Below, in pieces: positions 24,894-37,260 of a stretch of 64,000 nucleotides of DNA (within the stretch, counting starts at the first letter, position 1; each line of letters begins with the position of its first letter). Both the position numbers and the translations under genes were made by a program. Below the pieces are notes generated by a model, which was not told the DNA's origin, ran no database searches, and was given only the letters and a program-made list of their open reading frames with translations. Source of the stretch: Xestospongia bergquistia (Eukaryota; Porifera; Demospongiae; Haplosclerida; Petrosiidae); assembly GCA_963965975.1 (NCBI GenBank), contig OZ014419.1, positions 5,359,677 to 5,423,676 of the forward strand, given 5' to 3'.

Positions 24894-25501
24894 TTTAGCT
24901 ATAACACAAGTCTTGTGAGTTTACCTAACATGAGTAAGATATTAAAGATCACATAATACAAGTCAGAGTTTCACTGCTATAGTAGTCACAATCATGGTCA
25001 AGGCATGTCACTAAAACACACACCCATCCAGATGGTTAAAAGCAACAGATGCTCCTCTCATTTGTGTTACATAAACATTGAATAGTACCCTTCCATATAT
25101 CATAATGAGGACCTAGGCTACATGTAAGCATACAAATATATGAGCAAAAACACCTGAGGTGTTATATTAAGGTATCAAACAAGCTGCAAATTTATATAGC
25201 CTACAAATGATTAAGCAAATCTAAATGGTTACAGACATTCTATATCAAAACAGGAATTGACTTACCACACAGAAAAGACAAAGAGCTTTGCAAAAGGTGA
25301 GCGCATTAATTAGAATGCCTTAAATTAATTAATTGCTCCTTAATTATTTGATAATAAGCTGATATTCTATTAATTATTATGCAGAAACAACAAACAATTG
25401 CAAAGTGAAAATAGGCCAGAATAGTTACTACAGGTTAGTGCATTTAATAAAATAATAAACAGTCAGTTTCAAGGAAGTTGATATTTTCATGTGGAAACCC
25501 T
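24879..25501. repeat. Right terminal inverted repeat (623 bp)
   Basis: Mirror of 20,740-21,362. Carries the transposase start codon (ATG read from 24,893) 15 nt from its inner edge, and the mirrored TATA-like box at 25,191-25,198. Confidence 0.9.
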
Positions 25502-26340
25502 AATAGAGAGGGAGCATAAGTTGTGTAGTTAGCAGGTAAAGTGACCACTTGAGATAAAAAGTAGTAGGGGACCCAGAGCTATTCATAGCTGATAGACAAG
25601 CTGGTATGGTGACCAGTATTGATTCTTCAATGGTTGGGAAATCAGAGAGAATTGGAGGAGGGAGAAGACTGGGTAAAGAAGAAAGGACAGACCCTGTGGG
25701 TTAAAAAAGACTGGGAGATATGAGTAACATACCTATGAATGGATGGATTAATAGAATGAATGTACAGATTGATAGAATGATACATATTCTTATGAACGTT
25801 AATCATTGCCAGGTACATCGAATCCTCCTTCAACCCGGCATATTAACTCAAAAACCCTGTAATACAAGTATTAATAACTGGTCTGTCCAGTTTGGGTCAT
25901 GCTTGAGATAAAAGATAGCCTCTTCACCTCCATCATGTGTTACATAAGCATCAATACAACTATTAATGGCAAAGGCATCTAAAGCATTTTGAGTAATTTG
26001 AAGAGGTGTTTTACCTGTTGTATGTACATTGTATAATGAACAATAGAGAAAGACAAAGACAGAAAGACAAAAAGAGGAAGTAAATAATAAATGGATGGAT
26101 TGATGGATAGGTAGAAAATTGCTAAATCATGCACAAATATAATAATTACTTTTCATATTTCTTAGTCTCCAATGTTGTGGTGTGATATGTTTTTACCAGT
26201 TTGATGGACATTCTATTGTTGGGGAGCAAATCACTCCCCAGTTTGAATATTTTTACTTTGATTTCCCATAATTCCCTCTAGCCACTTATCAGAAAAAGAC
26301 TGAGGGAGCAACAAGGGACTACACACATGAGTATCAAGTA
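25502..26340 (-). pseudogene. Gene-fragment region with exon GGEEAIFYLKHDPNWTDQ
   Basis: Matches copy B at about 56,035-56,880. The clear exon is 25,881-26,014 (minus), after an AACAG acceptor: LQITQNALDAFAINSCIDAY, then GGEEAIFYLKHDPNWTDQ. The B version (56,396-56,540) has extra residues (DAL) in the middle. Further 5', about 26,170-26,320, is an open stretch with PQSFSDKWLEGIMGNQ that runs into TGA. I take these as more exons of the minus-strand gene at 15.7-18.98 kb, from which they are separated by the nested transposons. 25,502-25,880 looks intronic. Confidence 0.5.
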
Positions 26341-26860
26341 GATCATTTAACAAAAATACTAAAAAGAGAACAGAACAATCATTAACAAAGCACTCATTAA
26401 TAAATAGTCATTAGTAAAAACATTTATCTGTTTGTGAATCCATATGTTCACCTGTCTTTCCATTAGTCTATCTACTCATCTGTCCATTGATTTCATTGAT
26501 ATGTCCATCACTCTATCATTCATTTGTAATAAAGAATAGCCACAATTATGTTATAATTGCAATGAGTGTTTTCATTGTTCTCTACATATTGCATACTTTA
26601 GTGTAAAAATTGGGGGGGGGGGGGGGAGGGCACAATGAGCATGTTGTAACTTTTTTGGGTGGTAGGTGCCCCTGGTGATGAATAGTGGATGGCTGAATGA
26701 CAGAGTAGTTGGATAAATGCATAACAAATGGCACAAATATGGATAGGAAGAATAGATGAATGATGGAACAATGGATGGATGGATTGTTAAATGAATGATT
26801 GCATGATTGAAATGATAGATGGATTGATGAACTCATAAATATCTGAATAGATGGATGAGT
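26341..26860. repeat. Simple-sequence region with ATGG/ATGA repeats and poly-G
   Basis: Degenerate ATGGATGA/ATGAATGG repeats (about 26,680-26,860) lead into the satellite. A run of 15 G at 26,612-26,626 is followed by AGGG. The minus-strand ORF 26,582-26,836 is low-complexity (Ser/His/Ile and poly-Pro) and not supported as a gene. Confidence 0.8.
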
Positions 26861-29800
26861 AAATCAGATCTCGGTGTTACATCAGGTATCAGTATTAAGA
26901 ACGTGTTGATGTAGTACAAACCGGCATCAATTTGATTCATAACACTGACATCTAATCTGATACCAATATCTGAATTAACACTAAGATCAAATCACTAATG
27001 TTTATATCTGATTTACACACAGTCATCAACATGATTCTTAACATTGATATCTGATCTAATATTGACTATGATATCTGATCAAACACTGAGATCTGATTTA
27101 CTCATGTTGATATCTGATCTAATACACACTGACATCAACATGACTCTTAATACTGATACCTGATCCAACACCTGTTGATATCTGATCTACTACACACAAA
27201 TATTAACATGATTCTTAACAGTGATATGTGATTAAACATCCAGGTTTGATTTACTCTTGTTGATATCTGATCTACTACACACTGACAATTCATAACACTG
27301 ATACCTGATCTAACTTTGAGATCTGATTTACTCATGTTGATATCTGATTGTACTACAAAGCGGCATAAATTTAATTCTTAACACTAATATCTGATTTCAT
27401 AACCATCTTTGAATTAACACTGACATCTAAATTACTAATATTGAAAACTGATCTACACACAGACATCAACGTGATTCTTAAGACTGATATCTGATCTGAA
27501 ACTGACTATGATATCTCATCTAACACTGAGATCTGATTTACTCATATTGATATCTGATCAATTACACACTGATATCAATAAGATTCTTAATACTGACACC
27601 TGATCTAATACCAGTTGGTATCTTATTTACAAAACATTGATTTACTAAACATTGAAATTTACACAATTCTTAACACTAATACCTGATCTAACACCGAGAT
27701 CTGACTTACTCTTCTTCATATCTGATCTACTACACACTGACGTCAACACGATTATTAACACCAATACCTGATCTAACACCTGTTAAGATTTGATCTACAC
27801 ATCAACACAATTCATACTCTTGTTGATATCTGATCTACTACACATTGACATCAACACGACTCTTAACAATGAAACCTGATTTAACACCTGTTTATATCTG
27901 ATTTACTACACACTGACATGAACATGATTCTTAACACTGATATTTCATCTGATTATATATATTATCTGACACTAACATTGATACCTGCTCTAACACCGAG
28001 ATGTGATTTACTCTTGTTATCTGATCTACTACAGACAGACATCAGGTATCAGTATTAAGAATGTGTTGATGTAGTACAAACTGGCATCAATTTGATTCAT
28101 AACACTGACATTTAATCTGATACCGACATCTGAATTAACACTAAGATCAAATCACTAATGTTTATATCTGATTTACACACAGTCATCAACATGATTATTA
28201 ACATTGATATCTGATCTAACATTGGCTATGATATCTGATCAAACACTGAGATCTGATTTACTCGTGTTGATATCTGATCTAATACACACTGACATCAACA
28301 TGACTCTTAATACTGATACCTGATCCAACACCTGTTGATATCTGATCTACCACACACAAATATTAAAAGGATTCTTAACAGTGATACGTGATTAAACATC
28401 CAGGTTTGATTTACTCTTGTTGATATCTGATCTACTACACACTGACATCAACACAATTCATAACACTGATACCTGATCTAACTTTGAGATCTGATTTACT
28501 CATGTTAATATCTGATTGTACTACAAAGCGGCATCAATTTAATTCTTAACACTAATATCTGATTTCATAACGATCTTTGAATTAACACTGACATCTAAAT
28601 TACTAATATTGAAATCTGATCTACACACAGACATCAACGTGATTCTTAAGACTGATATCTGATCTGAAACTGACTATGATATCTGATCTAACACTGAGAT
28701 CTGATTTACTCATATTGATATCTGATCAACTACACACTGATATCAATAAGATTCTTAATACTGACACCTGATCTAACACCAGTTGGTATCTTATATACAA
28801 AACATTGATTTACTAAACATTGAAATTTACACAATTCTTAACACTAATACCCGATCTAACACCGAGATCTGACTTACTCTTCTTCATATCTGATCTACTA
28901 CACACTGACATCAACACGTTCATTAACACCAATACCTGATCTAACACCTGTTGAGATTTAGTCTACACATCAACATGATTCTTAACATTAATATCTCATC
29001 TGACACTGACTATGATATCTGATCCAACAATGAGATCTGATTTACTTGTTGATATCTGATATACTGCAAACAGACAACTACATGGTTCTTAACACTAACA
29101 TCTGATTTAACATAAATTGATATCTGATCTAACACTGAGATCTGATTTACTCATGTTAATACAAAATATACTACACACTGATATTAGCATGATTCTTAAC
29201 ACTGATACCTGATATGTGACCGAGATCTGATTTCCTCTTGTTGATTCTGATCTACTACACATTGACATCAACAAGATTCTTAACAATGAAACCTGATTTA
29301 ACACCTGTTGATATCTGATTTACTACACACTGACATGAACATGATTCTTAACACTGATGTTTCATCTGATTATGATATCTGATCTAACACTGAGATCTAA
29401 ATTACTAATGTTGATATCTGATCTACACATAGACATCAACATGATTTTTAATGATGATATCTGATCAAACACTTACTATGATACCTGATCTAACACTGAG
29501 ATCTGATTCACTCATGTTGCTATCTGATCAACTACAAACTAATATCAGCACGTTTCTTAACACTGATATCTCATCTGCCACTGACTATGATATCTAATGT
29601 AACACTGAGATCTTTTTTACTCATGTTTATATCTGATCTACTGGAAACAGATATCAACATGGTTCTTAACACTAATATCTGATTTAAGACAAACTGATAT
29701 CTGATCTAAAACTGAGGTCAGAATTAACCATGTTGATGTATGATTTAATAAGGATTGATATTTAGACATCCCTAACACTAATACCTGATTTAACACTTTG

Positions 29801-30787
29801 ATCTGATTTACTCTTCTTGATATCTTATCTACAACACACTGACATCAACACAATTCTTAACACTAATACCTGATCTAACACCCATAGATATCTGATCTAC
29901 TACTCAATGACATCAACATGATCTTAACACTTATATTTGATCTGGCTCTGACTATGATACCTGATCTAACATAGAATAATTTATATACTGAATGTTGATA
30001 TATGATATACTACACACTTATATTAACACGATTCTTAACACTAATACCTGATCTACCAGACACTGATATCAAAATGATTCTTAACACTGATATGTCTCAT
30101 TGACATTAACACTGATACCTGATCCAACACCGAGATCTCGTTTACTCTAGTTGTTATCTGATCTACTACAGACAGACATCAAGATGATTCTTAACACTAA
30201 GACCTGATCTAATGTCTGTTGATATCTGATCTACTACACACAGACATCAACATAATTCTTATCACTGATATCTCATCTGACACTTTGATATGTGATCTAA
30301 CACTGAGATCTGATTTACCCATATTGATATCTGATCTACTGCAAACATACATCAACATGATTCTAAACACTAACACCTGATCTGACACAGATCTTATTTA
30401 CTCATGTGTATATATGATCTGAAACTAACATTGATACCTGCTCTAACACCGAGATGTGATTTACACTTGTTATCTGATCTACTACAGACAGACATCTACA
30501 AGATTCTTAACACTGATACCTGATCTAACGTCTCTTGATACCTGATTTACTACACATTGACGTCAACATAATTCTTATCACTGATATCTCATCTGACACT
30601 GAGATCTGATTTACTCATGTTCATATTTGACCTACTGCAAAAAGACATCAACATGTTTTTTTACACTAACATCTGATTTAACATAAACTGACATCTGATC
30701 TAACACTGAGATCTGATTTACTCATGTTGATATATGATCTACTACACACTGACATTAACATGATTCTTAAACTAATACCTGATCTTT
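26861..30787. repeat. 85-bp satellite array, third block
   Basis: Same family as 10,326-14,770. A higher-order repeat of about 1,160 bp is visible: ATCAGGTATCAGTATTAAGA at 26,881 recurs at 28,041, and the following monomers match in order (for example GACATCAACATGACTCTTAA at about 27,131 and 28,290). Some monomers at the edges are inverted in sense (ATCAGGTATCAG versus CTGATACCTGAT). Confidence 0.9.
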
Positions 30788-31230
30788 AAATATTGATTCT
30801 TCAAGGATTGGAGGATCAGAAAGCATTATAGGAAGGAAAAGACTGGGTAAAGGAGGAAGAACAGTCCTCTTGGGTGAAAAAAGACTGGCAGATACGAGTA
30901 CCATACCTATGAATAGATGGATCAATAGAGTGGATGTACAGATTAATAGAGTGATAGATGAATGGATAATTACAATTACTTTATATGTACATGTACATGT
31001 TTGATATAGACATACCTCTTCCTCTTGTTACAGGTTGTATATATAAAAAGAGAAACTCTTGGTGTACATCAGTAGGTAAGATTAACATTTTTAGAACTTC
31101 TGAGAGATTGGGAGGAGTATGAAGAGAAGTGAAGTGACTCTTTTTAAATACAGTGTACTGAGGAGGGAGATATGTATTGGAAAGGTGTTGAAAGAGATAA
31201 AAGAACATAGCATGGGGTTAGGGATCCAAT
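30788..31230. repeat. Dispersed-repeat copy plus unassigned sequence
   Basis: 30,788-30,960 matches the segment seen at about 25,610-25,790 and 56,135-56,305 (TTGATTCTTCAA, GACTGGGTAAAG, CCTATGAAT). The remainder to 31,230 has no supportable gene; the minus ORF 30,981-31,208 is unsupported. Confidence 0.6.
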
Positions 31231-31501
31231 TTGGTAATGTTAATTGTAGCATTGTTTTAGTTAACTACAACTAAAAATAAAATCCATTTTAGTAAGCCTA
31301 AATCTTTTTAGTTAACTATAACTAAAAATAACTAAATCTATTTTGCACAAACTTACTTCAAATAAAACTAATATTCTTGGACATTTTACTGAACATTAAA
31401 TTTTACACAATGGATATGAGCAATTTAATACTTCATTGAGCTTGAATAGGTGATAGTCACACTTATTCAGCACATGCTTCAGCTTCCCTTATGTCAAGAT
31501 G

Positions 31502-31984
31502 GCTAGTGCTAGTGCTTCCAAATCAACAAAAGGTCAGCCCAAAGATTGATTTGAGACTATTTTTGTTTTGATAAAGCTGAATGCTATAGCATGTGTATTT
31601 TTAATATTGATGGTGATGGAAAAAATCACGAGTGTGGAGCCAAAGTAAATGGAACGTTCACAAGTAATCTGAAAGACTATTTGAAAAAAAACTCCCTGAT
31701 ATTTTAAAGGAACTGGAAAAAATGGAGAAGGAGAAAAAAGAGAAAGCTCATCAGAAGCATCAGCATCATCTTTACAAATGCTCTGAGACTGAAAGACAAT
31801 TGTCTTTGACAGAATGTGTTGAGAAAAAGATGTGTGATATGAAGAGTGAAAAAAGTAAGAAGATTACCAAAAAACTGGCAATTTTTATTGGAAGTACAAG
31901 TGTGCCGTATAGCATTGTTGAAAGCCAGGAGGAGTTCAAGGATTTAGTGCATGAGATAGACATATTGTACAAAGTCCCAAGCTG
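31502..31984 (+). pseudogene. hAT-type transposase N-terminal fragment (BED finger)
   Basis: Starts MASASASKS near 31,500. After a frame slip it shows a BED-type zinc-finger pattern, YFCFDKAECYSMCIF then CGAKVNGTFTSNLKDYL (Cys-x-x-x-Cys spacing with the NLK-x-(H/Y)L helix). After another slip at AAAAAAACTCC it continues with an Lys/Glu-rich linker and LSLTECVEKK, then KLAIFIGSTSVPYSIVES and FKDLVHEIDILYKVPS, the usual start of the hAT catalytic region. It ends at TGA 31,983-31,985; the rest of the transposase is missing. Flanking ACTAAAA-rich sequence (31,254-31,345; 32,000-32,170) may be remnants of element ends, but I could not prove inverted repeats. Confidence 0.75.
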
Positions 31985-32629
31985 ATCAGCTTTAAGCAAA
32001 CAATTAAACTATAACTAAAACGAAAACTAAAACAATTATGCTAACTATGACTAAAATTTATTTACATTTTGTAAATTTAATAAAAGTTTAACTAAAATCA
32101 TGATCAATTTAGTGAAATTACAATAACTAAAACTAAAACTGTACTTACATACTAAAACAAAACTAGTTAATTGTATCATTTCTGATGGTTGATCTGGTGA
32201 TGGTTGTAAGAACACGAAATCAGCTGAAGAGAGTCTAAGTTGTTGATTTCTTGTATACAATGGAAAATATCATGTCCAGAGTAGCATCTAATTTTAATTG
32301 AATTACTCTTTGAAGATGACTCTTAAGTGTGTCAGTTAAAAAGCAAAAATATATTTTATCTCACTCTTCATTGTTGATTTCATCCATCCATCCATCCATC
32401 CATCCATTCGTCCATCCATCCATGCTAACAAGGTTCTGATATTTCATAATGCAATGCTTTCTTGAGATTTGTTATCACTTTTCATGCTAACCATTGATTT
32501 CCTGAGTTGAGTACCAAATTGCAAATTAAATGTAAGCTAGAGAGAGAGAGAGAGAGAGAACGTCTAGACAGTACACTAATGGTATCAGCTTCTACAATGA
32601 CTTCTTTTACATCTTAATACAATATTTCC
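31985..32629. other. AT-rich stretch with microsatellites, no gene seen
   Basis: ACTAAAA-rich sequence to about 32,170, a (CATC)n run at about 32,383-32,424 and a (GA)n run at about 32,540-32,560. The minus ORF 32,051-32,260 is unsupported. Confidence 0.6.
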
Positions 32630-32770
32630 AACATAATCATCACCAGGTACATCAAACTCTTTCAACCTGACATATCGACTCAAACCCTGTAATACAACTA
32701 TTAATAACTGTACATTGTATAACAAACAATAGAGGAAGAAAGACAAAGAGAGGAAGTAAATTGAGCATTA
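32630..32770. repeat. Dispersed-repeat copy lacking the internal exon
   Basis: Matches the flanks of the exon at 25,881-26,014: AACCCTGTAATACAACTATT is followed by AATAACTGTACATTGTATAA, whereas the other copies carry about 130-145 bp of exon between AATAACT and GTACATTG. Confidence 0.65.
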
Positions 32771-32912
32771 CTTTCCAGTGTGTGTTCTCTCTCAGACCTG
32801 ACATACATTTCAACTCTCAAATTTTGAAGATCTTTTTAACTTCTTCTGACCTTCCTCTATTTAAAAAACATTAAGTTATTAAATTTATGTGATTATACTT
32901 AGAGAATCTAAC

Positions 32913-33068
32913 CTCAAAATGATGGTTTAGTGATTGTTCCATAAACTGTTTGTCTCTTTGCGTCTGTTCTAAGAGAACCTGAACGCATTTAAGTTTTACC
33001 AGACAACTGATCTGCCCTCTCTTTCCAGCCTTCAAATTTCTGTTTAACAGTTTGAATGTCTCTAGTAC
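32913..33068 (-). CDS. Candidate coiled-coil exon, frame uncertain
   Basis: Read on the minus strand after an ACATAG acceptor (33,068) and before a GAG/GTTAG donor (32,913). The first half is open as RDIQTVKQKFEGWKERADQ and the second half as LLEQTQRDKQFMEQSLNHH, both charged and helical. They are in different frames, so there is either a very short intron-like GTAAAACTT...CAG (21 bp, too short) or a one-base error. A possible next exon follows at about 32,804-32,846 (GQKKLKRSSKFES). I do not recognise the product. Confidence 0.35.
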
Positions 33069-34777
33069 CTATGTTTCTATTAAGTTTTCTACTACTTTAC
33101 ACAAAACAAAATTCATAAACTATATAAATGTTATTATTTTGTATACAATCATAATGATAATAATAATAATAATAATTTTGATGAATTTGCCTGACGCAAC
33201 TTACCATTTTGTATGAAAATATGATACTAACACATCTTGTTAACTTCTAATAATGCTGACTGCAGATAATCATTAGATTAGAAACCACAGTCATATATAT
33301 ATATATTACTGAAGTAGATACTGTAGAGTAGTATCACAACTATAAAAAATGACCATTGTTTAATTATCATTAAGACAAAATTTTCATAGATACTGGCCTT
33401 TGTGTATGACATATGTTACTATGTAATCTGTTACAACTGTATTTAATGGACCACCACTATACTTTAGATGATATCTTGAAATAATCCATTTTTTAAGACA
33501 AATTAATATGATTCTGCATATCCATCATGTTCCTCTGTCTTGTTTCTGTAAGTAATTACCATTTGTTTTAATAGATGTCTAACAACAGAAACTGAAATAC
33601 AGACTCAGTTTCCTCATGGCAAATTTTATGTGGAGAATGTAACAAAAATAACACATTAAGATGAAATAAATTGACTAAATCAAAAAGTGATCATGATGGG
33701 CAGTTTACAAGTCCCTGTAGTATGTACTTGATGGTACATCCTACTATCTTGACAGCACAAACAGTAACATAATGATTGCCACTGAAAAGAGTGTCTTCAT
33801 CATTGTATAAATGCAAGCACTATACTATATAGTTTATAGTAGACACCACATATAATATGTCTTTTTTTCTGAGAAGTCATTTGTTAAAGTACACAAACAG
33901 AAGCAAAGTTCCAGAGAAATTAACAATCATTGGAAAAAAGAAATCTAAGTGATTATGAATCAGTTAAAACAACCAATTAATCTTAACAGTCATAAAAACA
34001 GCGTATTAGCAAGGATGTTTTCTTCTGTACCATATACACCAGTATAGTGCTATAGGGAAGTAAAATGGATAGTAAAATTTTGTTAAATCCTAACAAGGAA
34101 AGAAATATATTAACGTACTATTATAGTATCTTTTATGTAGCAATTCATGCTGATATACTGCAGAACTGTAATAGCTTACTGCTACAAGCTTTTAGACATA
34201 CTCTAATTAGGAAGATTCTATAGAAAATGTAAGCAATTACATTTAATATATATATAATATATATACCTCATTCAAGTTGAATTTGACATCTGACTCAATA
34301 TATTTTTTGCTAAGCATGTATGTTAGTGAGAAATGGTTCGGATTATTTAACAGCCGTTGAAATAGTGTTTAAAATATACAAAGGTCTATTTTGCATTCCA
34401 GTGTCAACAAACATTTGGATATGCATTCTCCAGCAATAACAGAAACTGTAGAAATTGTTAAAAAAGGAAAAAAAGAACAAAGAATAAAGCAAACCAATTT
34501 AAAAAGAGGCTTTAGTATAACTGTAAAAGAACTATGAGGCTGGCCACATGTGCTATGGTATTGATACAACTTTACGCCATCACAATTTCAAACTTTAGAA
34601 TCTACTAGTCAAACTACAGAGCTACTTTATTTTATACAGTTTAAAAAAGAATGAGCTGAGGATTGACAGTACTCTCAGTACATCATAGTTGATACCTATG
34701 ATGCTCCAGACGACACCACGCAGAGGTGGTACTGTATTGCCGTCCGCCCACCCTTCCACCTCTCATTCTTCCTTTTT
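33069..34777. other. AT-rich stretch, no gene seen
   Basis: Contains a TAA-type run near 33,160, short (AT)n tracts and scattered short ORFs (for example the minus ORF 34,369-34,569) without motif or splice support. A slightly GC-richer patch at about 34,700-34,780 precedes the 31-bp repeats. Confidence 0.5.
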
Positions 34778-35009
34778 GGCCTATTATGTTTACACTCCAT
34801 CATTTAATGCCTATTATGCTGAAAATGCATCATTTAATAGCCTAATATGCTCAAAATACATCTTTTAATAGCCTAATATGCTCAAAATCCATCTTTTAAT
34901 AGCCTAATATGCTCAAAATCCATCTTTTAATAGCCTAATATGCTCAAAATACATCATTTAACGGCCTGATATGATCAAAATACATCATTTAATGGCCTAT
35001 TCTTCTAAA
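34778..35009. repeat. 31-bp tandem repeat, about 7.5 copies
   Basis: Unit TAGCCTAATATGCTCAAAAT followed by ACATCTTTTAA. The central copies are almost identical and the outer ones are diverged. It passes directly into the 28-bp minisatellite. Confidence 0.9.
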
Positions 35010-37260
35010 AATAATTACATTAGGACACAGGAGACAGTACAGGGACAGATATATTAGGACACAGTATATGGGACAGTTACATTAGAACACAGTAGATGGG
35101 ACAGTTATATTAGAATGCAATAAATAGGACAGTTACATTAGGTCACAGTAGATAGAACAGTTACAGAATAAATTAGAGTGCTACATTAGGACACAGCACA
35201 TGTTAAGGTTACATTAGAACACAATTGATAGGACAGTTATATTAGAACATGAGATGGGACAATTACTTTAGAACACAGTAGACGGGAAAGTCACATTAGA
35301 ACACAGTAGATAGCACTGTTACATTAGGACACAGTAAACAGGACAGTTATATTAGAACACAGTAAATGGGACATGTATATTAGAACATAGTAGATGGGAC
35401 AGTTACATCTACTGTGTTCTAAACTAACTGTTCCATCTCCTGTGTTCTAAAGTAATTATCCAATCTACTATGCTTTAGCATAGTAGATTGGATAATTACT
35501 TTAGAACGCAGTAGACAGGAGAGTTACATAGGACACAGTAGAGAGGACAGTTACATTAAAACACAGTAGAAGGGACAGTTATATCAGAATATAGTCAACT
35601 GGACACAGTTATATTAGAACACAGTAGATAGCACTGTTACATTAGGACACAGTATACAGAACAGTTACAATTGCATAGAGTAGACAGGAGAATTATATTA
35701 GAACACAGTAGATAGGACAGTTACATTAGGACACAGTAGACAGGACAGTAACTTTAGAACACATTAGATAGGACAGTTACATTAGAACACAGTAGAACGG
35801 ACAATTACTTTAGGACACAAATCTTATAACACAGTAGATAGGACAGTTACATTGGAAGACAGTAAATAGGAAAATTACTTTAGAACACATTAGATCAGGG
35901 AGTTAGATGAGGACACGGTAAATTGGACGGTTACATTAAAGCATAGTAGATTGGATAATTACTTTAGAACACAGGAGATGGAACAGTTAGTTTAGAACAC
36001 AGTAGATGGGATGGTTACATTAGAACACAGTAGATGGGACAGTTATATTAGGACACATTAGATGGGACAGTTACATTAGAACACAGTAGATGGGAAAGTT
36101 ACTGTAGGACACAATAGTTGGGACAGTTACATTAGGACACAGTAGATTGGACAGTTATGTTAGAATATAGTAGATGGAACAATTACCTTAGGACACAGTA
36201 GATTGGACAATTTACATTAGTTACTTTAGGACACAGTAGATAGGACAGTTACATTAGGACACAATAGACAGGAGAGTTACATTAGAACATAGCAGATGGG
36301 AAAGTTACATTAGAACGCAGTAGATGGGACAGTTACAATAGAACACAGTAGATGGAACAATTACATTATGACACAGTAGACAGAACAGTTACATTAGAAC
36401 ACAGTAGATGGGACAGTTACATTAGAACACAGTAGATGGAACAGTTAAATTAGGATACAGTAGATTGGATGGTTACATTAGAACACAGTAGTTGGGACAG
36501 TTACATTGGGACACATTAGATTGGACAATTACTTTTGGACACATTAGATCGGACAGTTAGATGAGGACACAATAGATCGGATGGTCACATTAAAACGTAG
36601 TAGGTCGGACAGTTACTTTAGAATACAGTAAATAGAACAGTTAGGTTAGAACACAGTAGATTGGACAGTTACATTAGAACACTGTAGATGGAACAGTTAC
36701 TTTAGGACACATTAGATGGGACAGTCACATTAGAACACAGTAGATGGGACAGTTACTTTAGGACACAGTAGTTAAGACAGTCACATTAAGATATAGTAGA
36801 TTGGACAGAACACAGTAGATGAAACTGTTATGTTAGAATACAGTAGATGGGAAAATTACTTTAGGACACAGTAAATGGGACAGTTGCATTAGGACACAAA
36901 GACAGGAGAGTTATATTACAACATAGTAGATGGGGCAGTTATATTAGAACATAGTAGATGAGACAGTTACTTTAGAACACAGTAGATGGGACTGTTACAT
37001 TAGGACATAATAGACAGAACAGTTACATTAGGACATATTATACAGGACTGTCACATTCGAACAAAGTAGATGGGACAGTTGCATTAGAACATAGTAGATG
37101 GAACAGTTACATTAGAACACAGTAGCTGGGACATTTACCTTAGGTCAGAGTAGATTGGACAGTTACATTAGGACACAGTAGATGGGACAATCACATTAAA
37201 ATACAGTAGATGGGACAATTACATCAGGACACAGTACATAGAACAGTTACATTTGGACAC
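35010..37260. repeat. 28-bp minisatellite array, middle block
   Basis: About 80 units of the ACATTAGGACACAGTAGATG family, here with many ATTAGAACACAGTAGATGGG variants. It lacks the higher-order blocks seen at 1-1,740 and 38.6-40.4 kb, so it amplified separately. Confidence 0.95.
35407..35507. repeat. Micro-inversion and hairpin inside the minisatellite
   Basis: At about 35,407-35,475 the repeat runs in the opposite sense (CATCTACTGTGTTCTAAACT and on). Arms 35,444-35,474 and 35,477-35,507 form a perfect 31-bp hairpin with a two-base loop. The inverted part equals the reverse complement of 35,939-36,007. Confidence 0.85.

Larger units (their letters stand above)
20740..25501. mobile_element. 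4.76-kb DNA transposon with 623-bp terminal inverted repeats
   Basis: Ends AGGGTTTC / GAAACCCT, inverted repeats 20,740-21,362 and 24,879-25,501. Two convergent genes fill the interior: a transposase on the minus strand (24,893 to 21,638) and a small coiled-coil ORF on the plus strand (21,348-21,585). The 3' ends are about 50 bp apart. Both start codons lie inside the terminal repeats. A putative 7-bp target duplication ATAGAGA lies at 20,126-20,132 and 25,503-25,509, and copy B has a single such site in GTGATAGAGAGGGAGC at about 56,033. The TSD is not TTAA, which argues against Kolobok or piggyBac. I could not assign a superfamily. Confidence 0.85.

Noticed and set aside
20740..25501. Assignment to Kolobok or piggyBac
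   Set aside because: Target duplication is not TTAA and no THAP or piggyBac motifs were seen; superfamily left open.
31502..31984. Intact BED-domain host gene
   Set aside because: Stops and two frame slips within 160 codons, and the catalytic domain is cut off.
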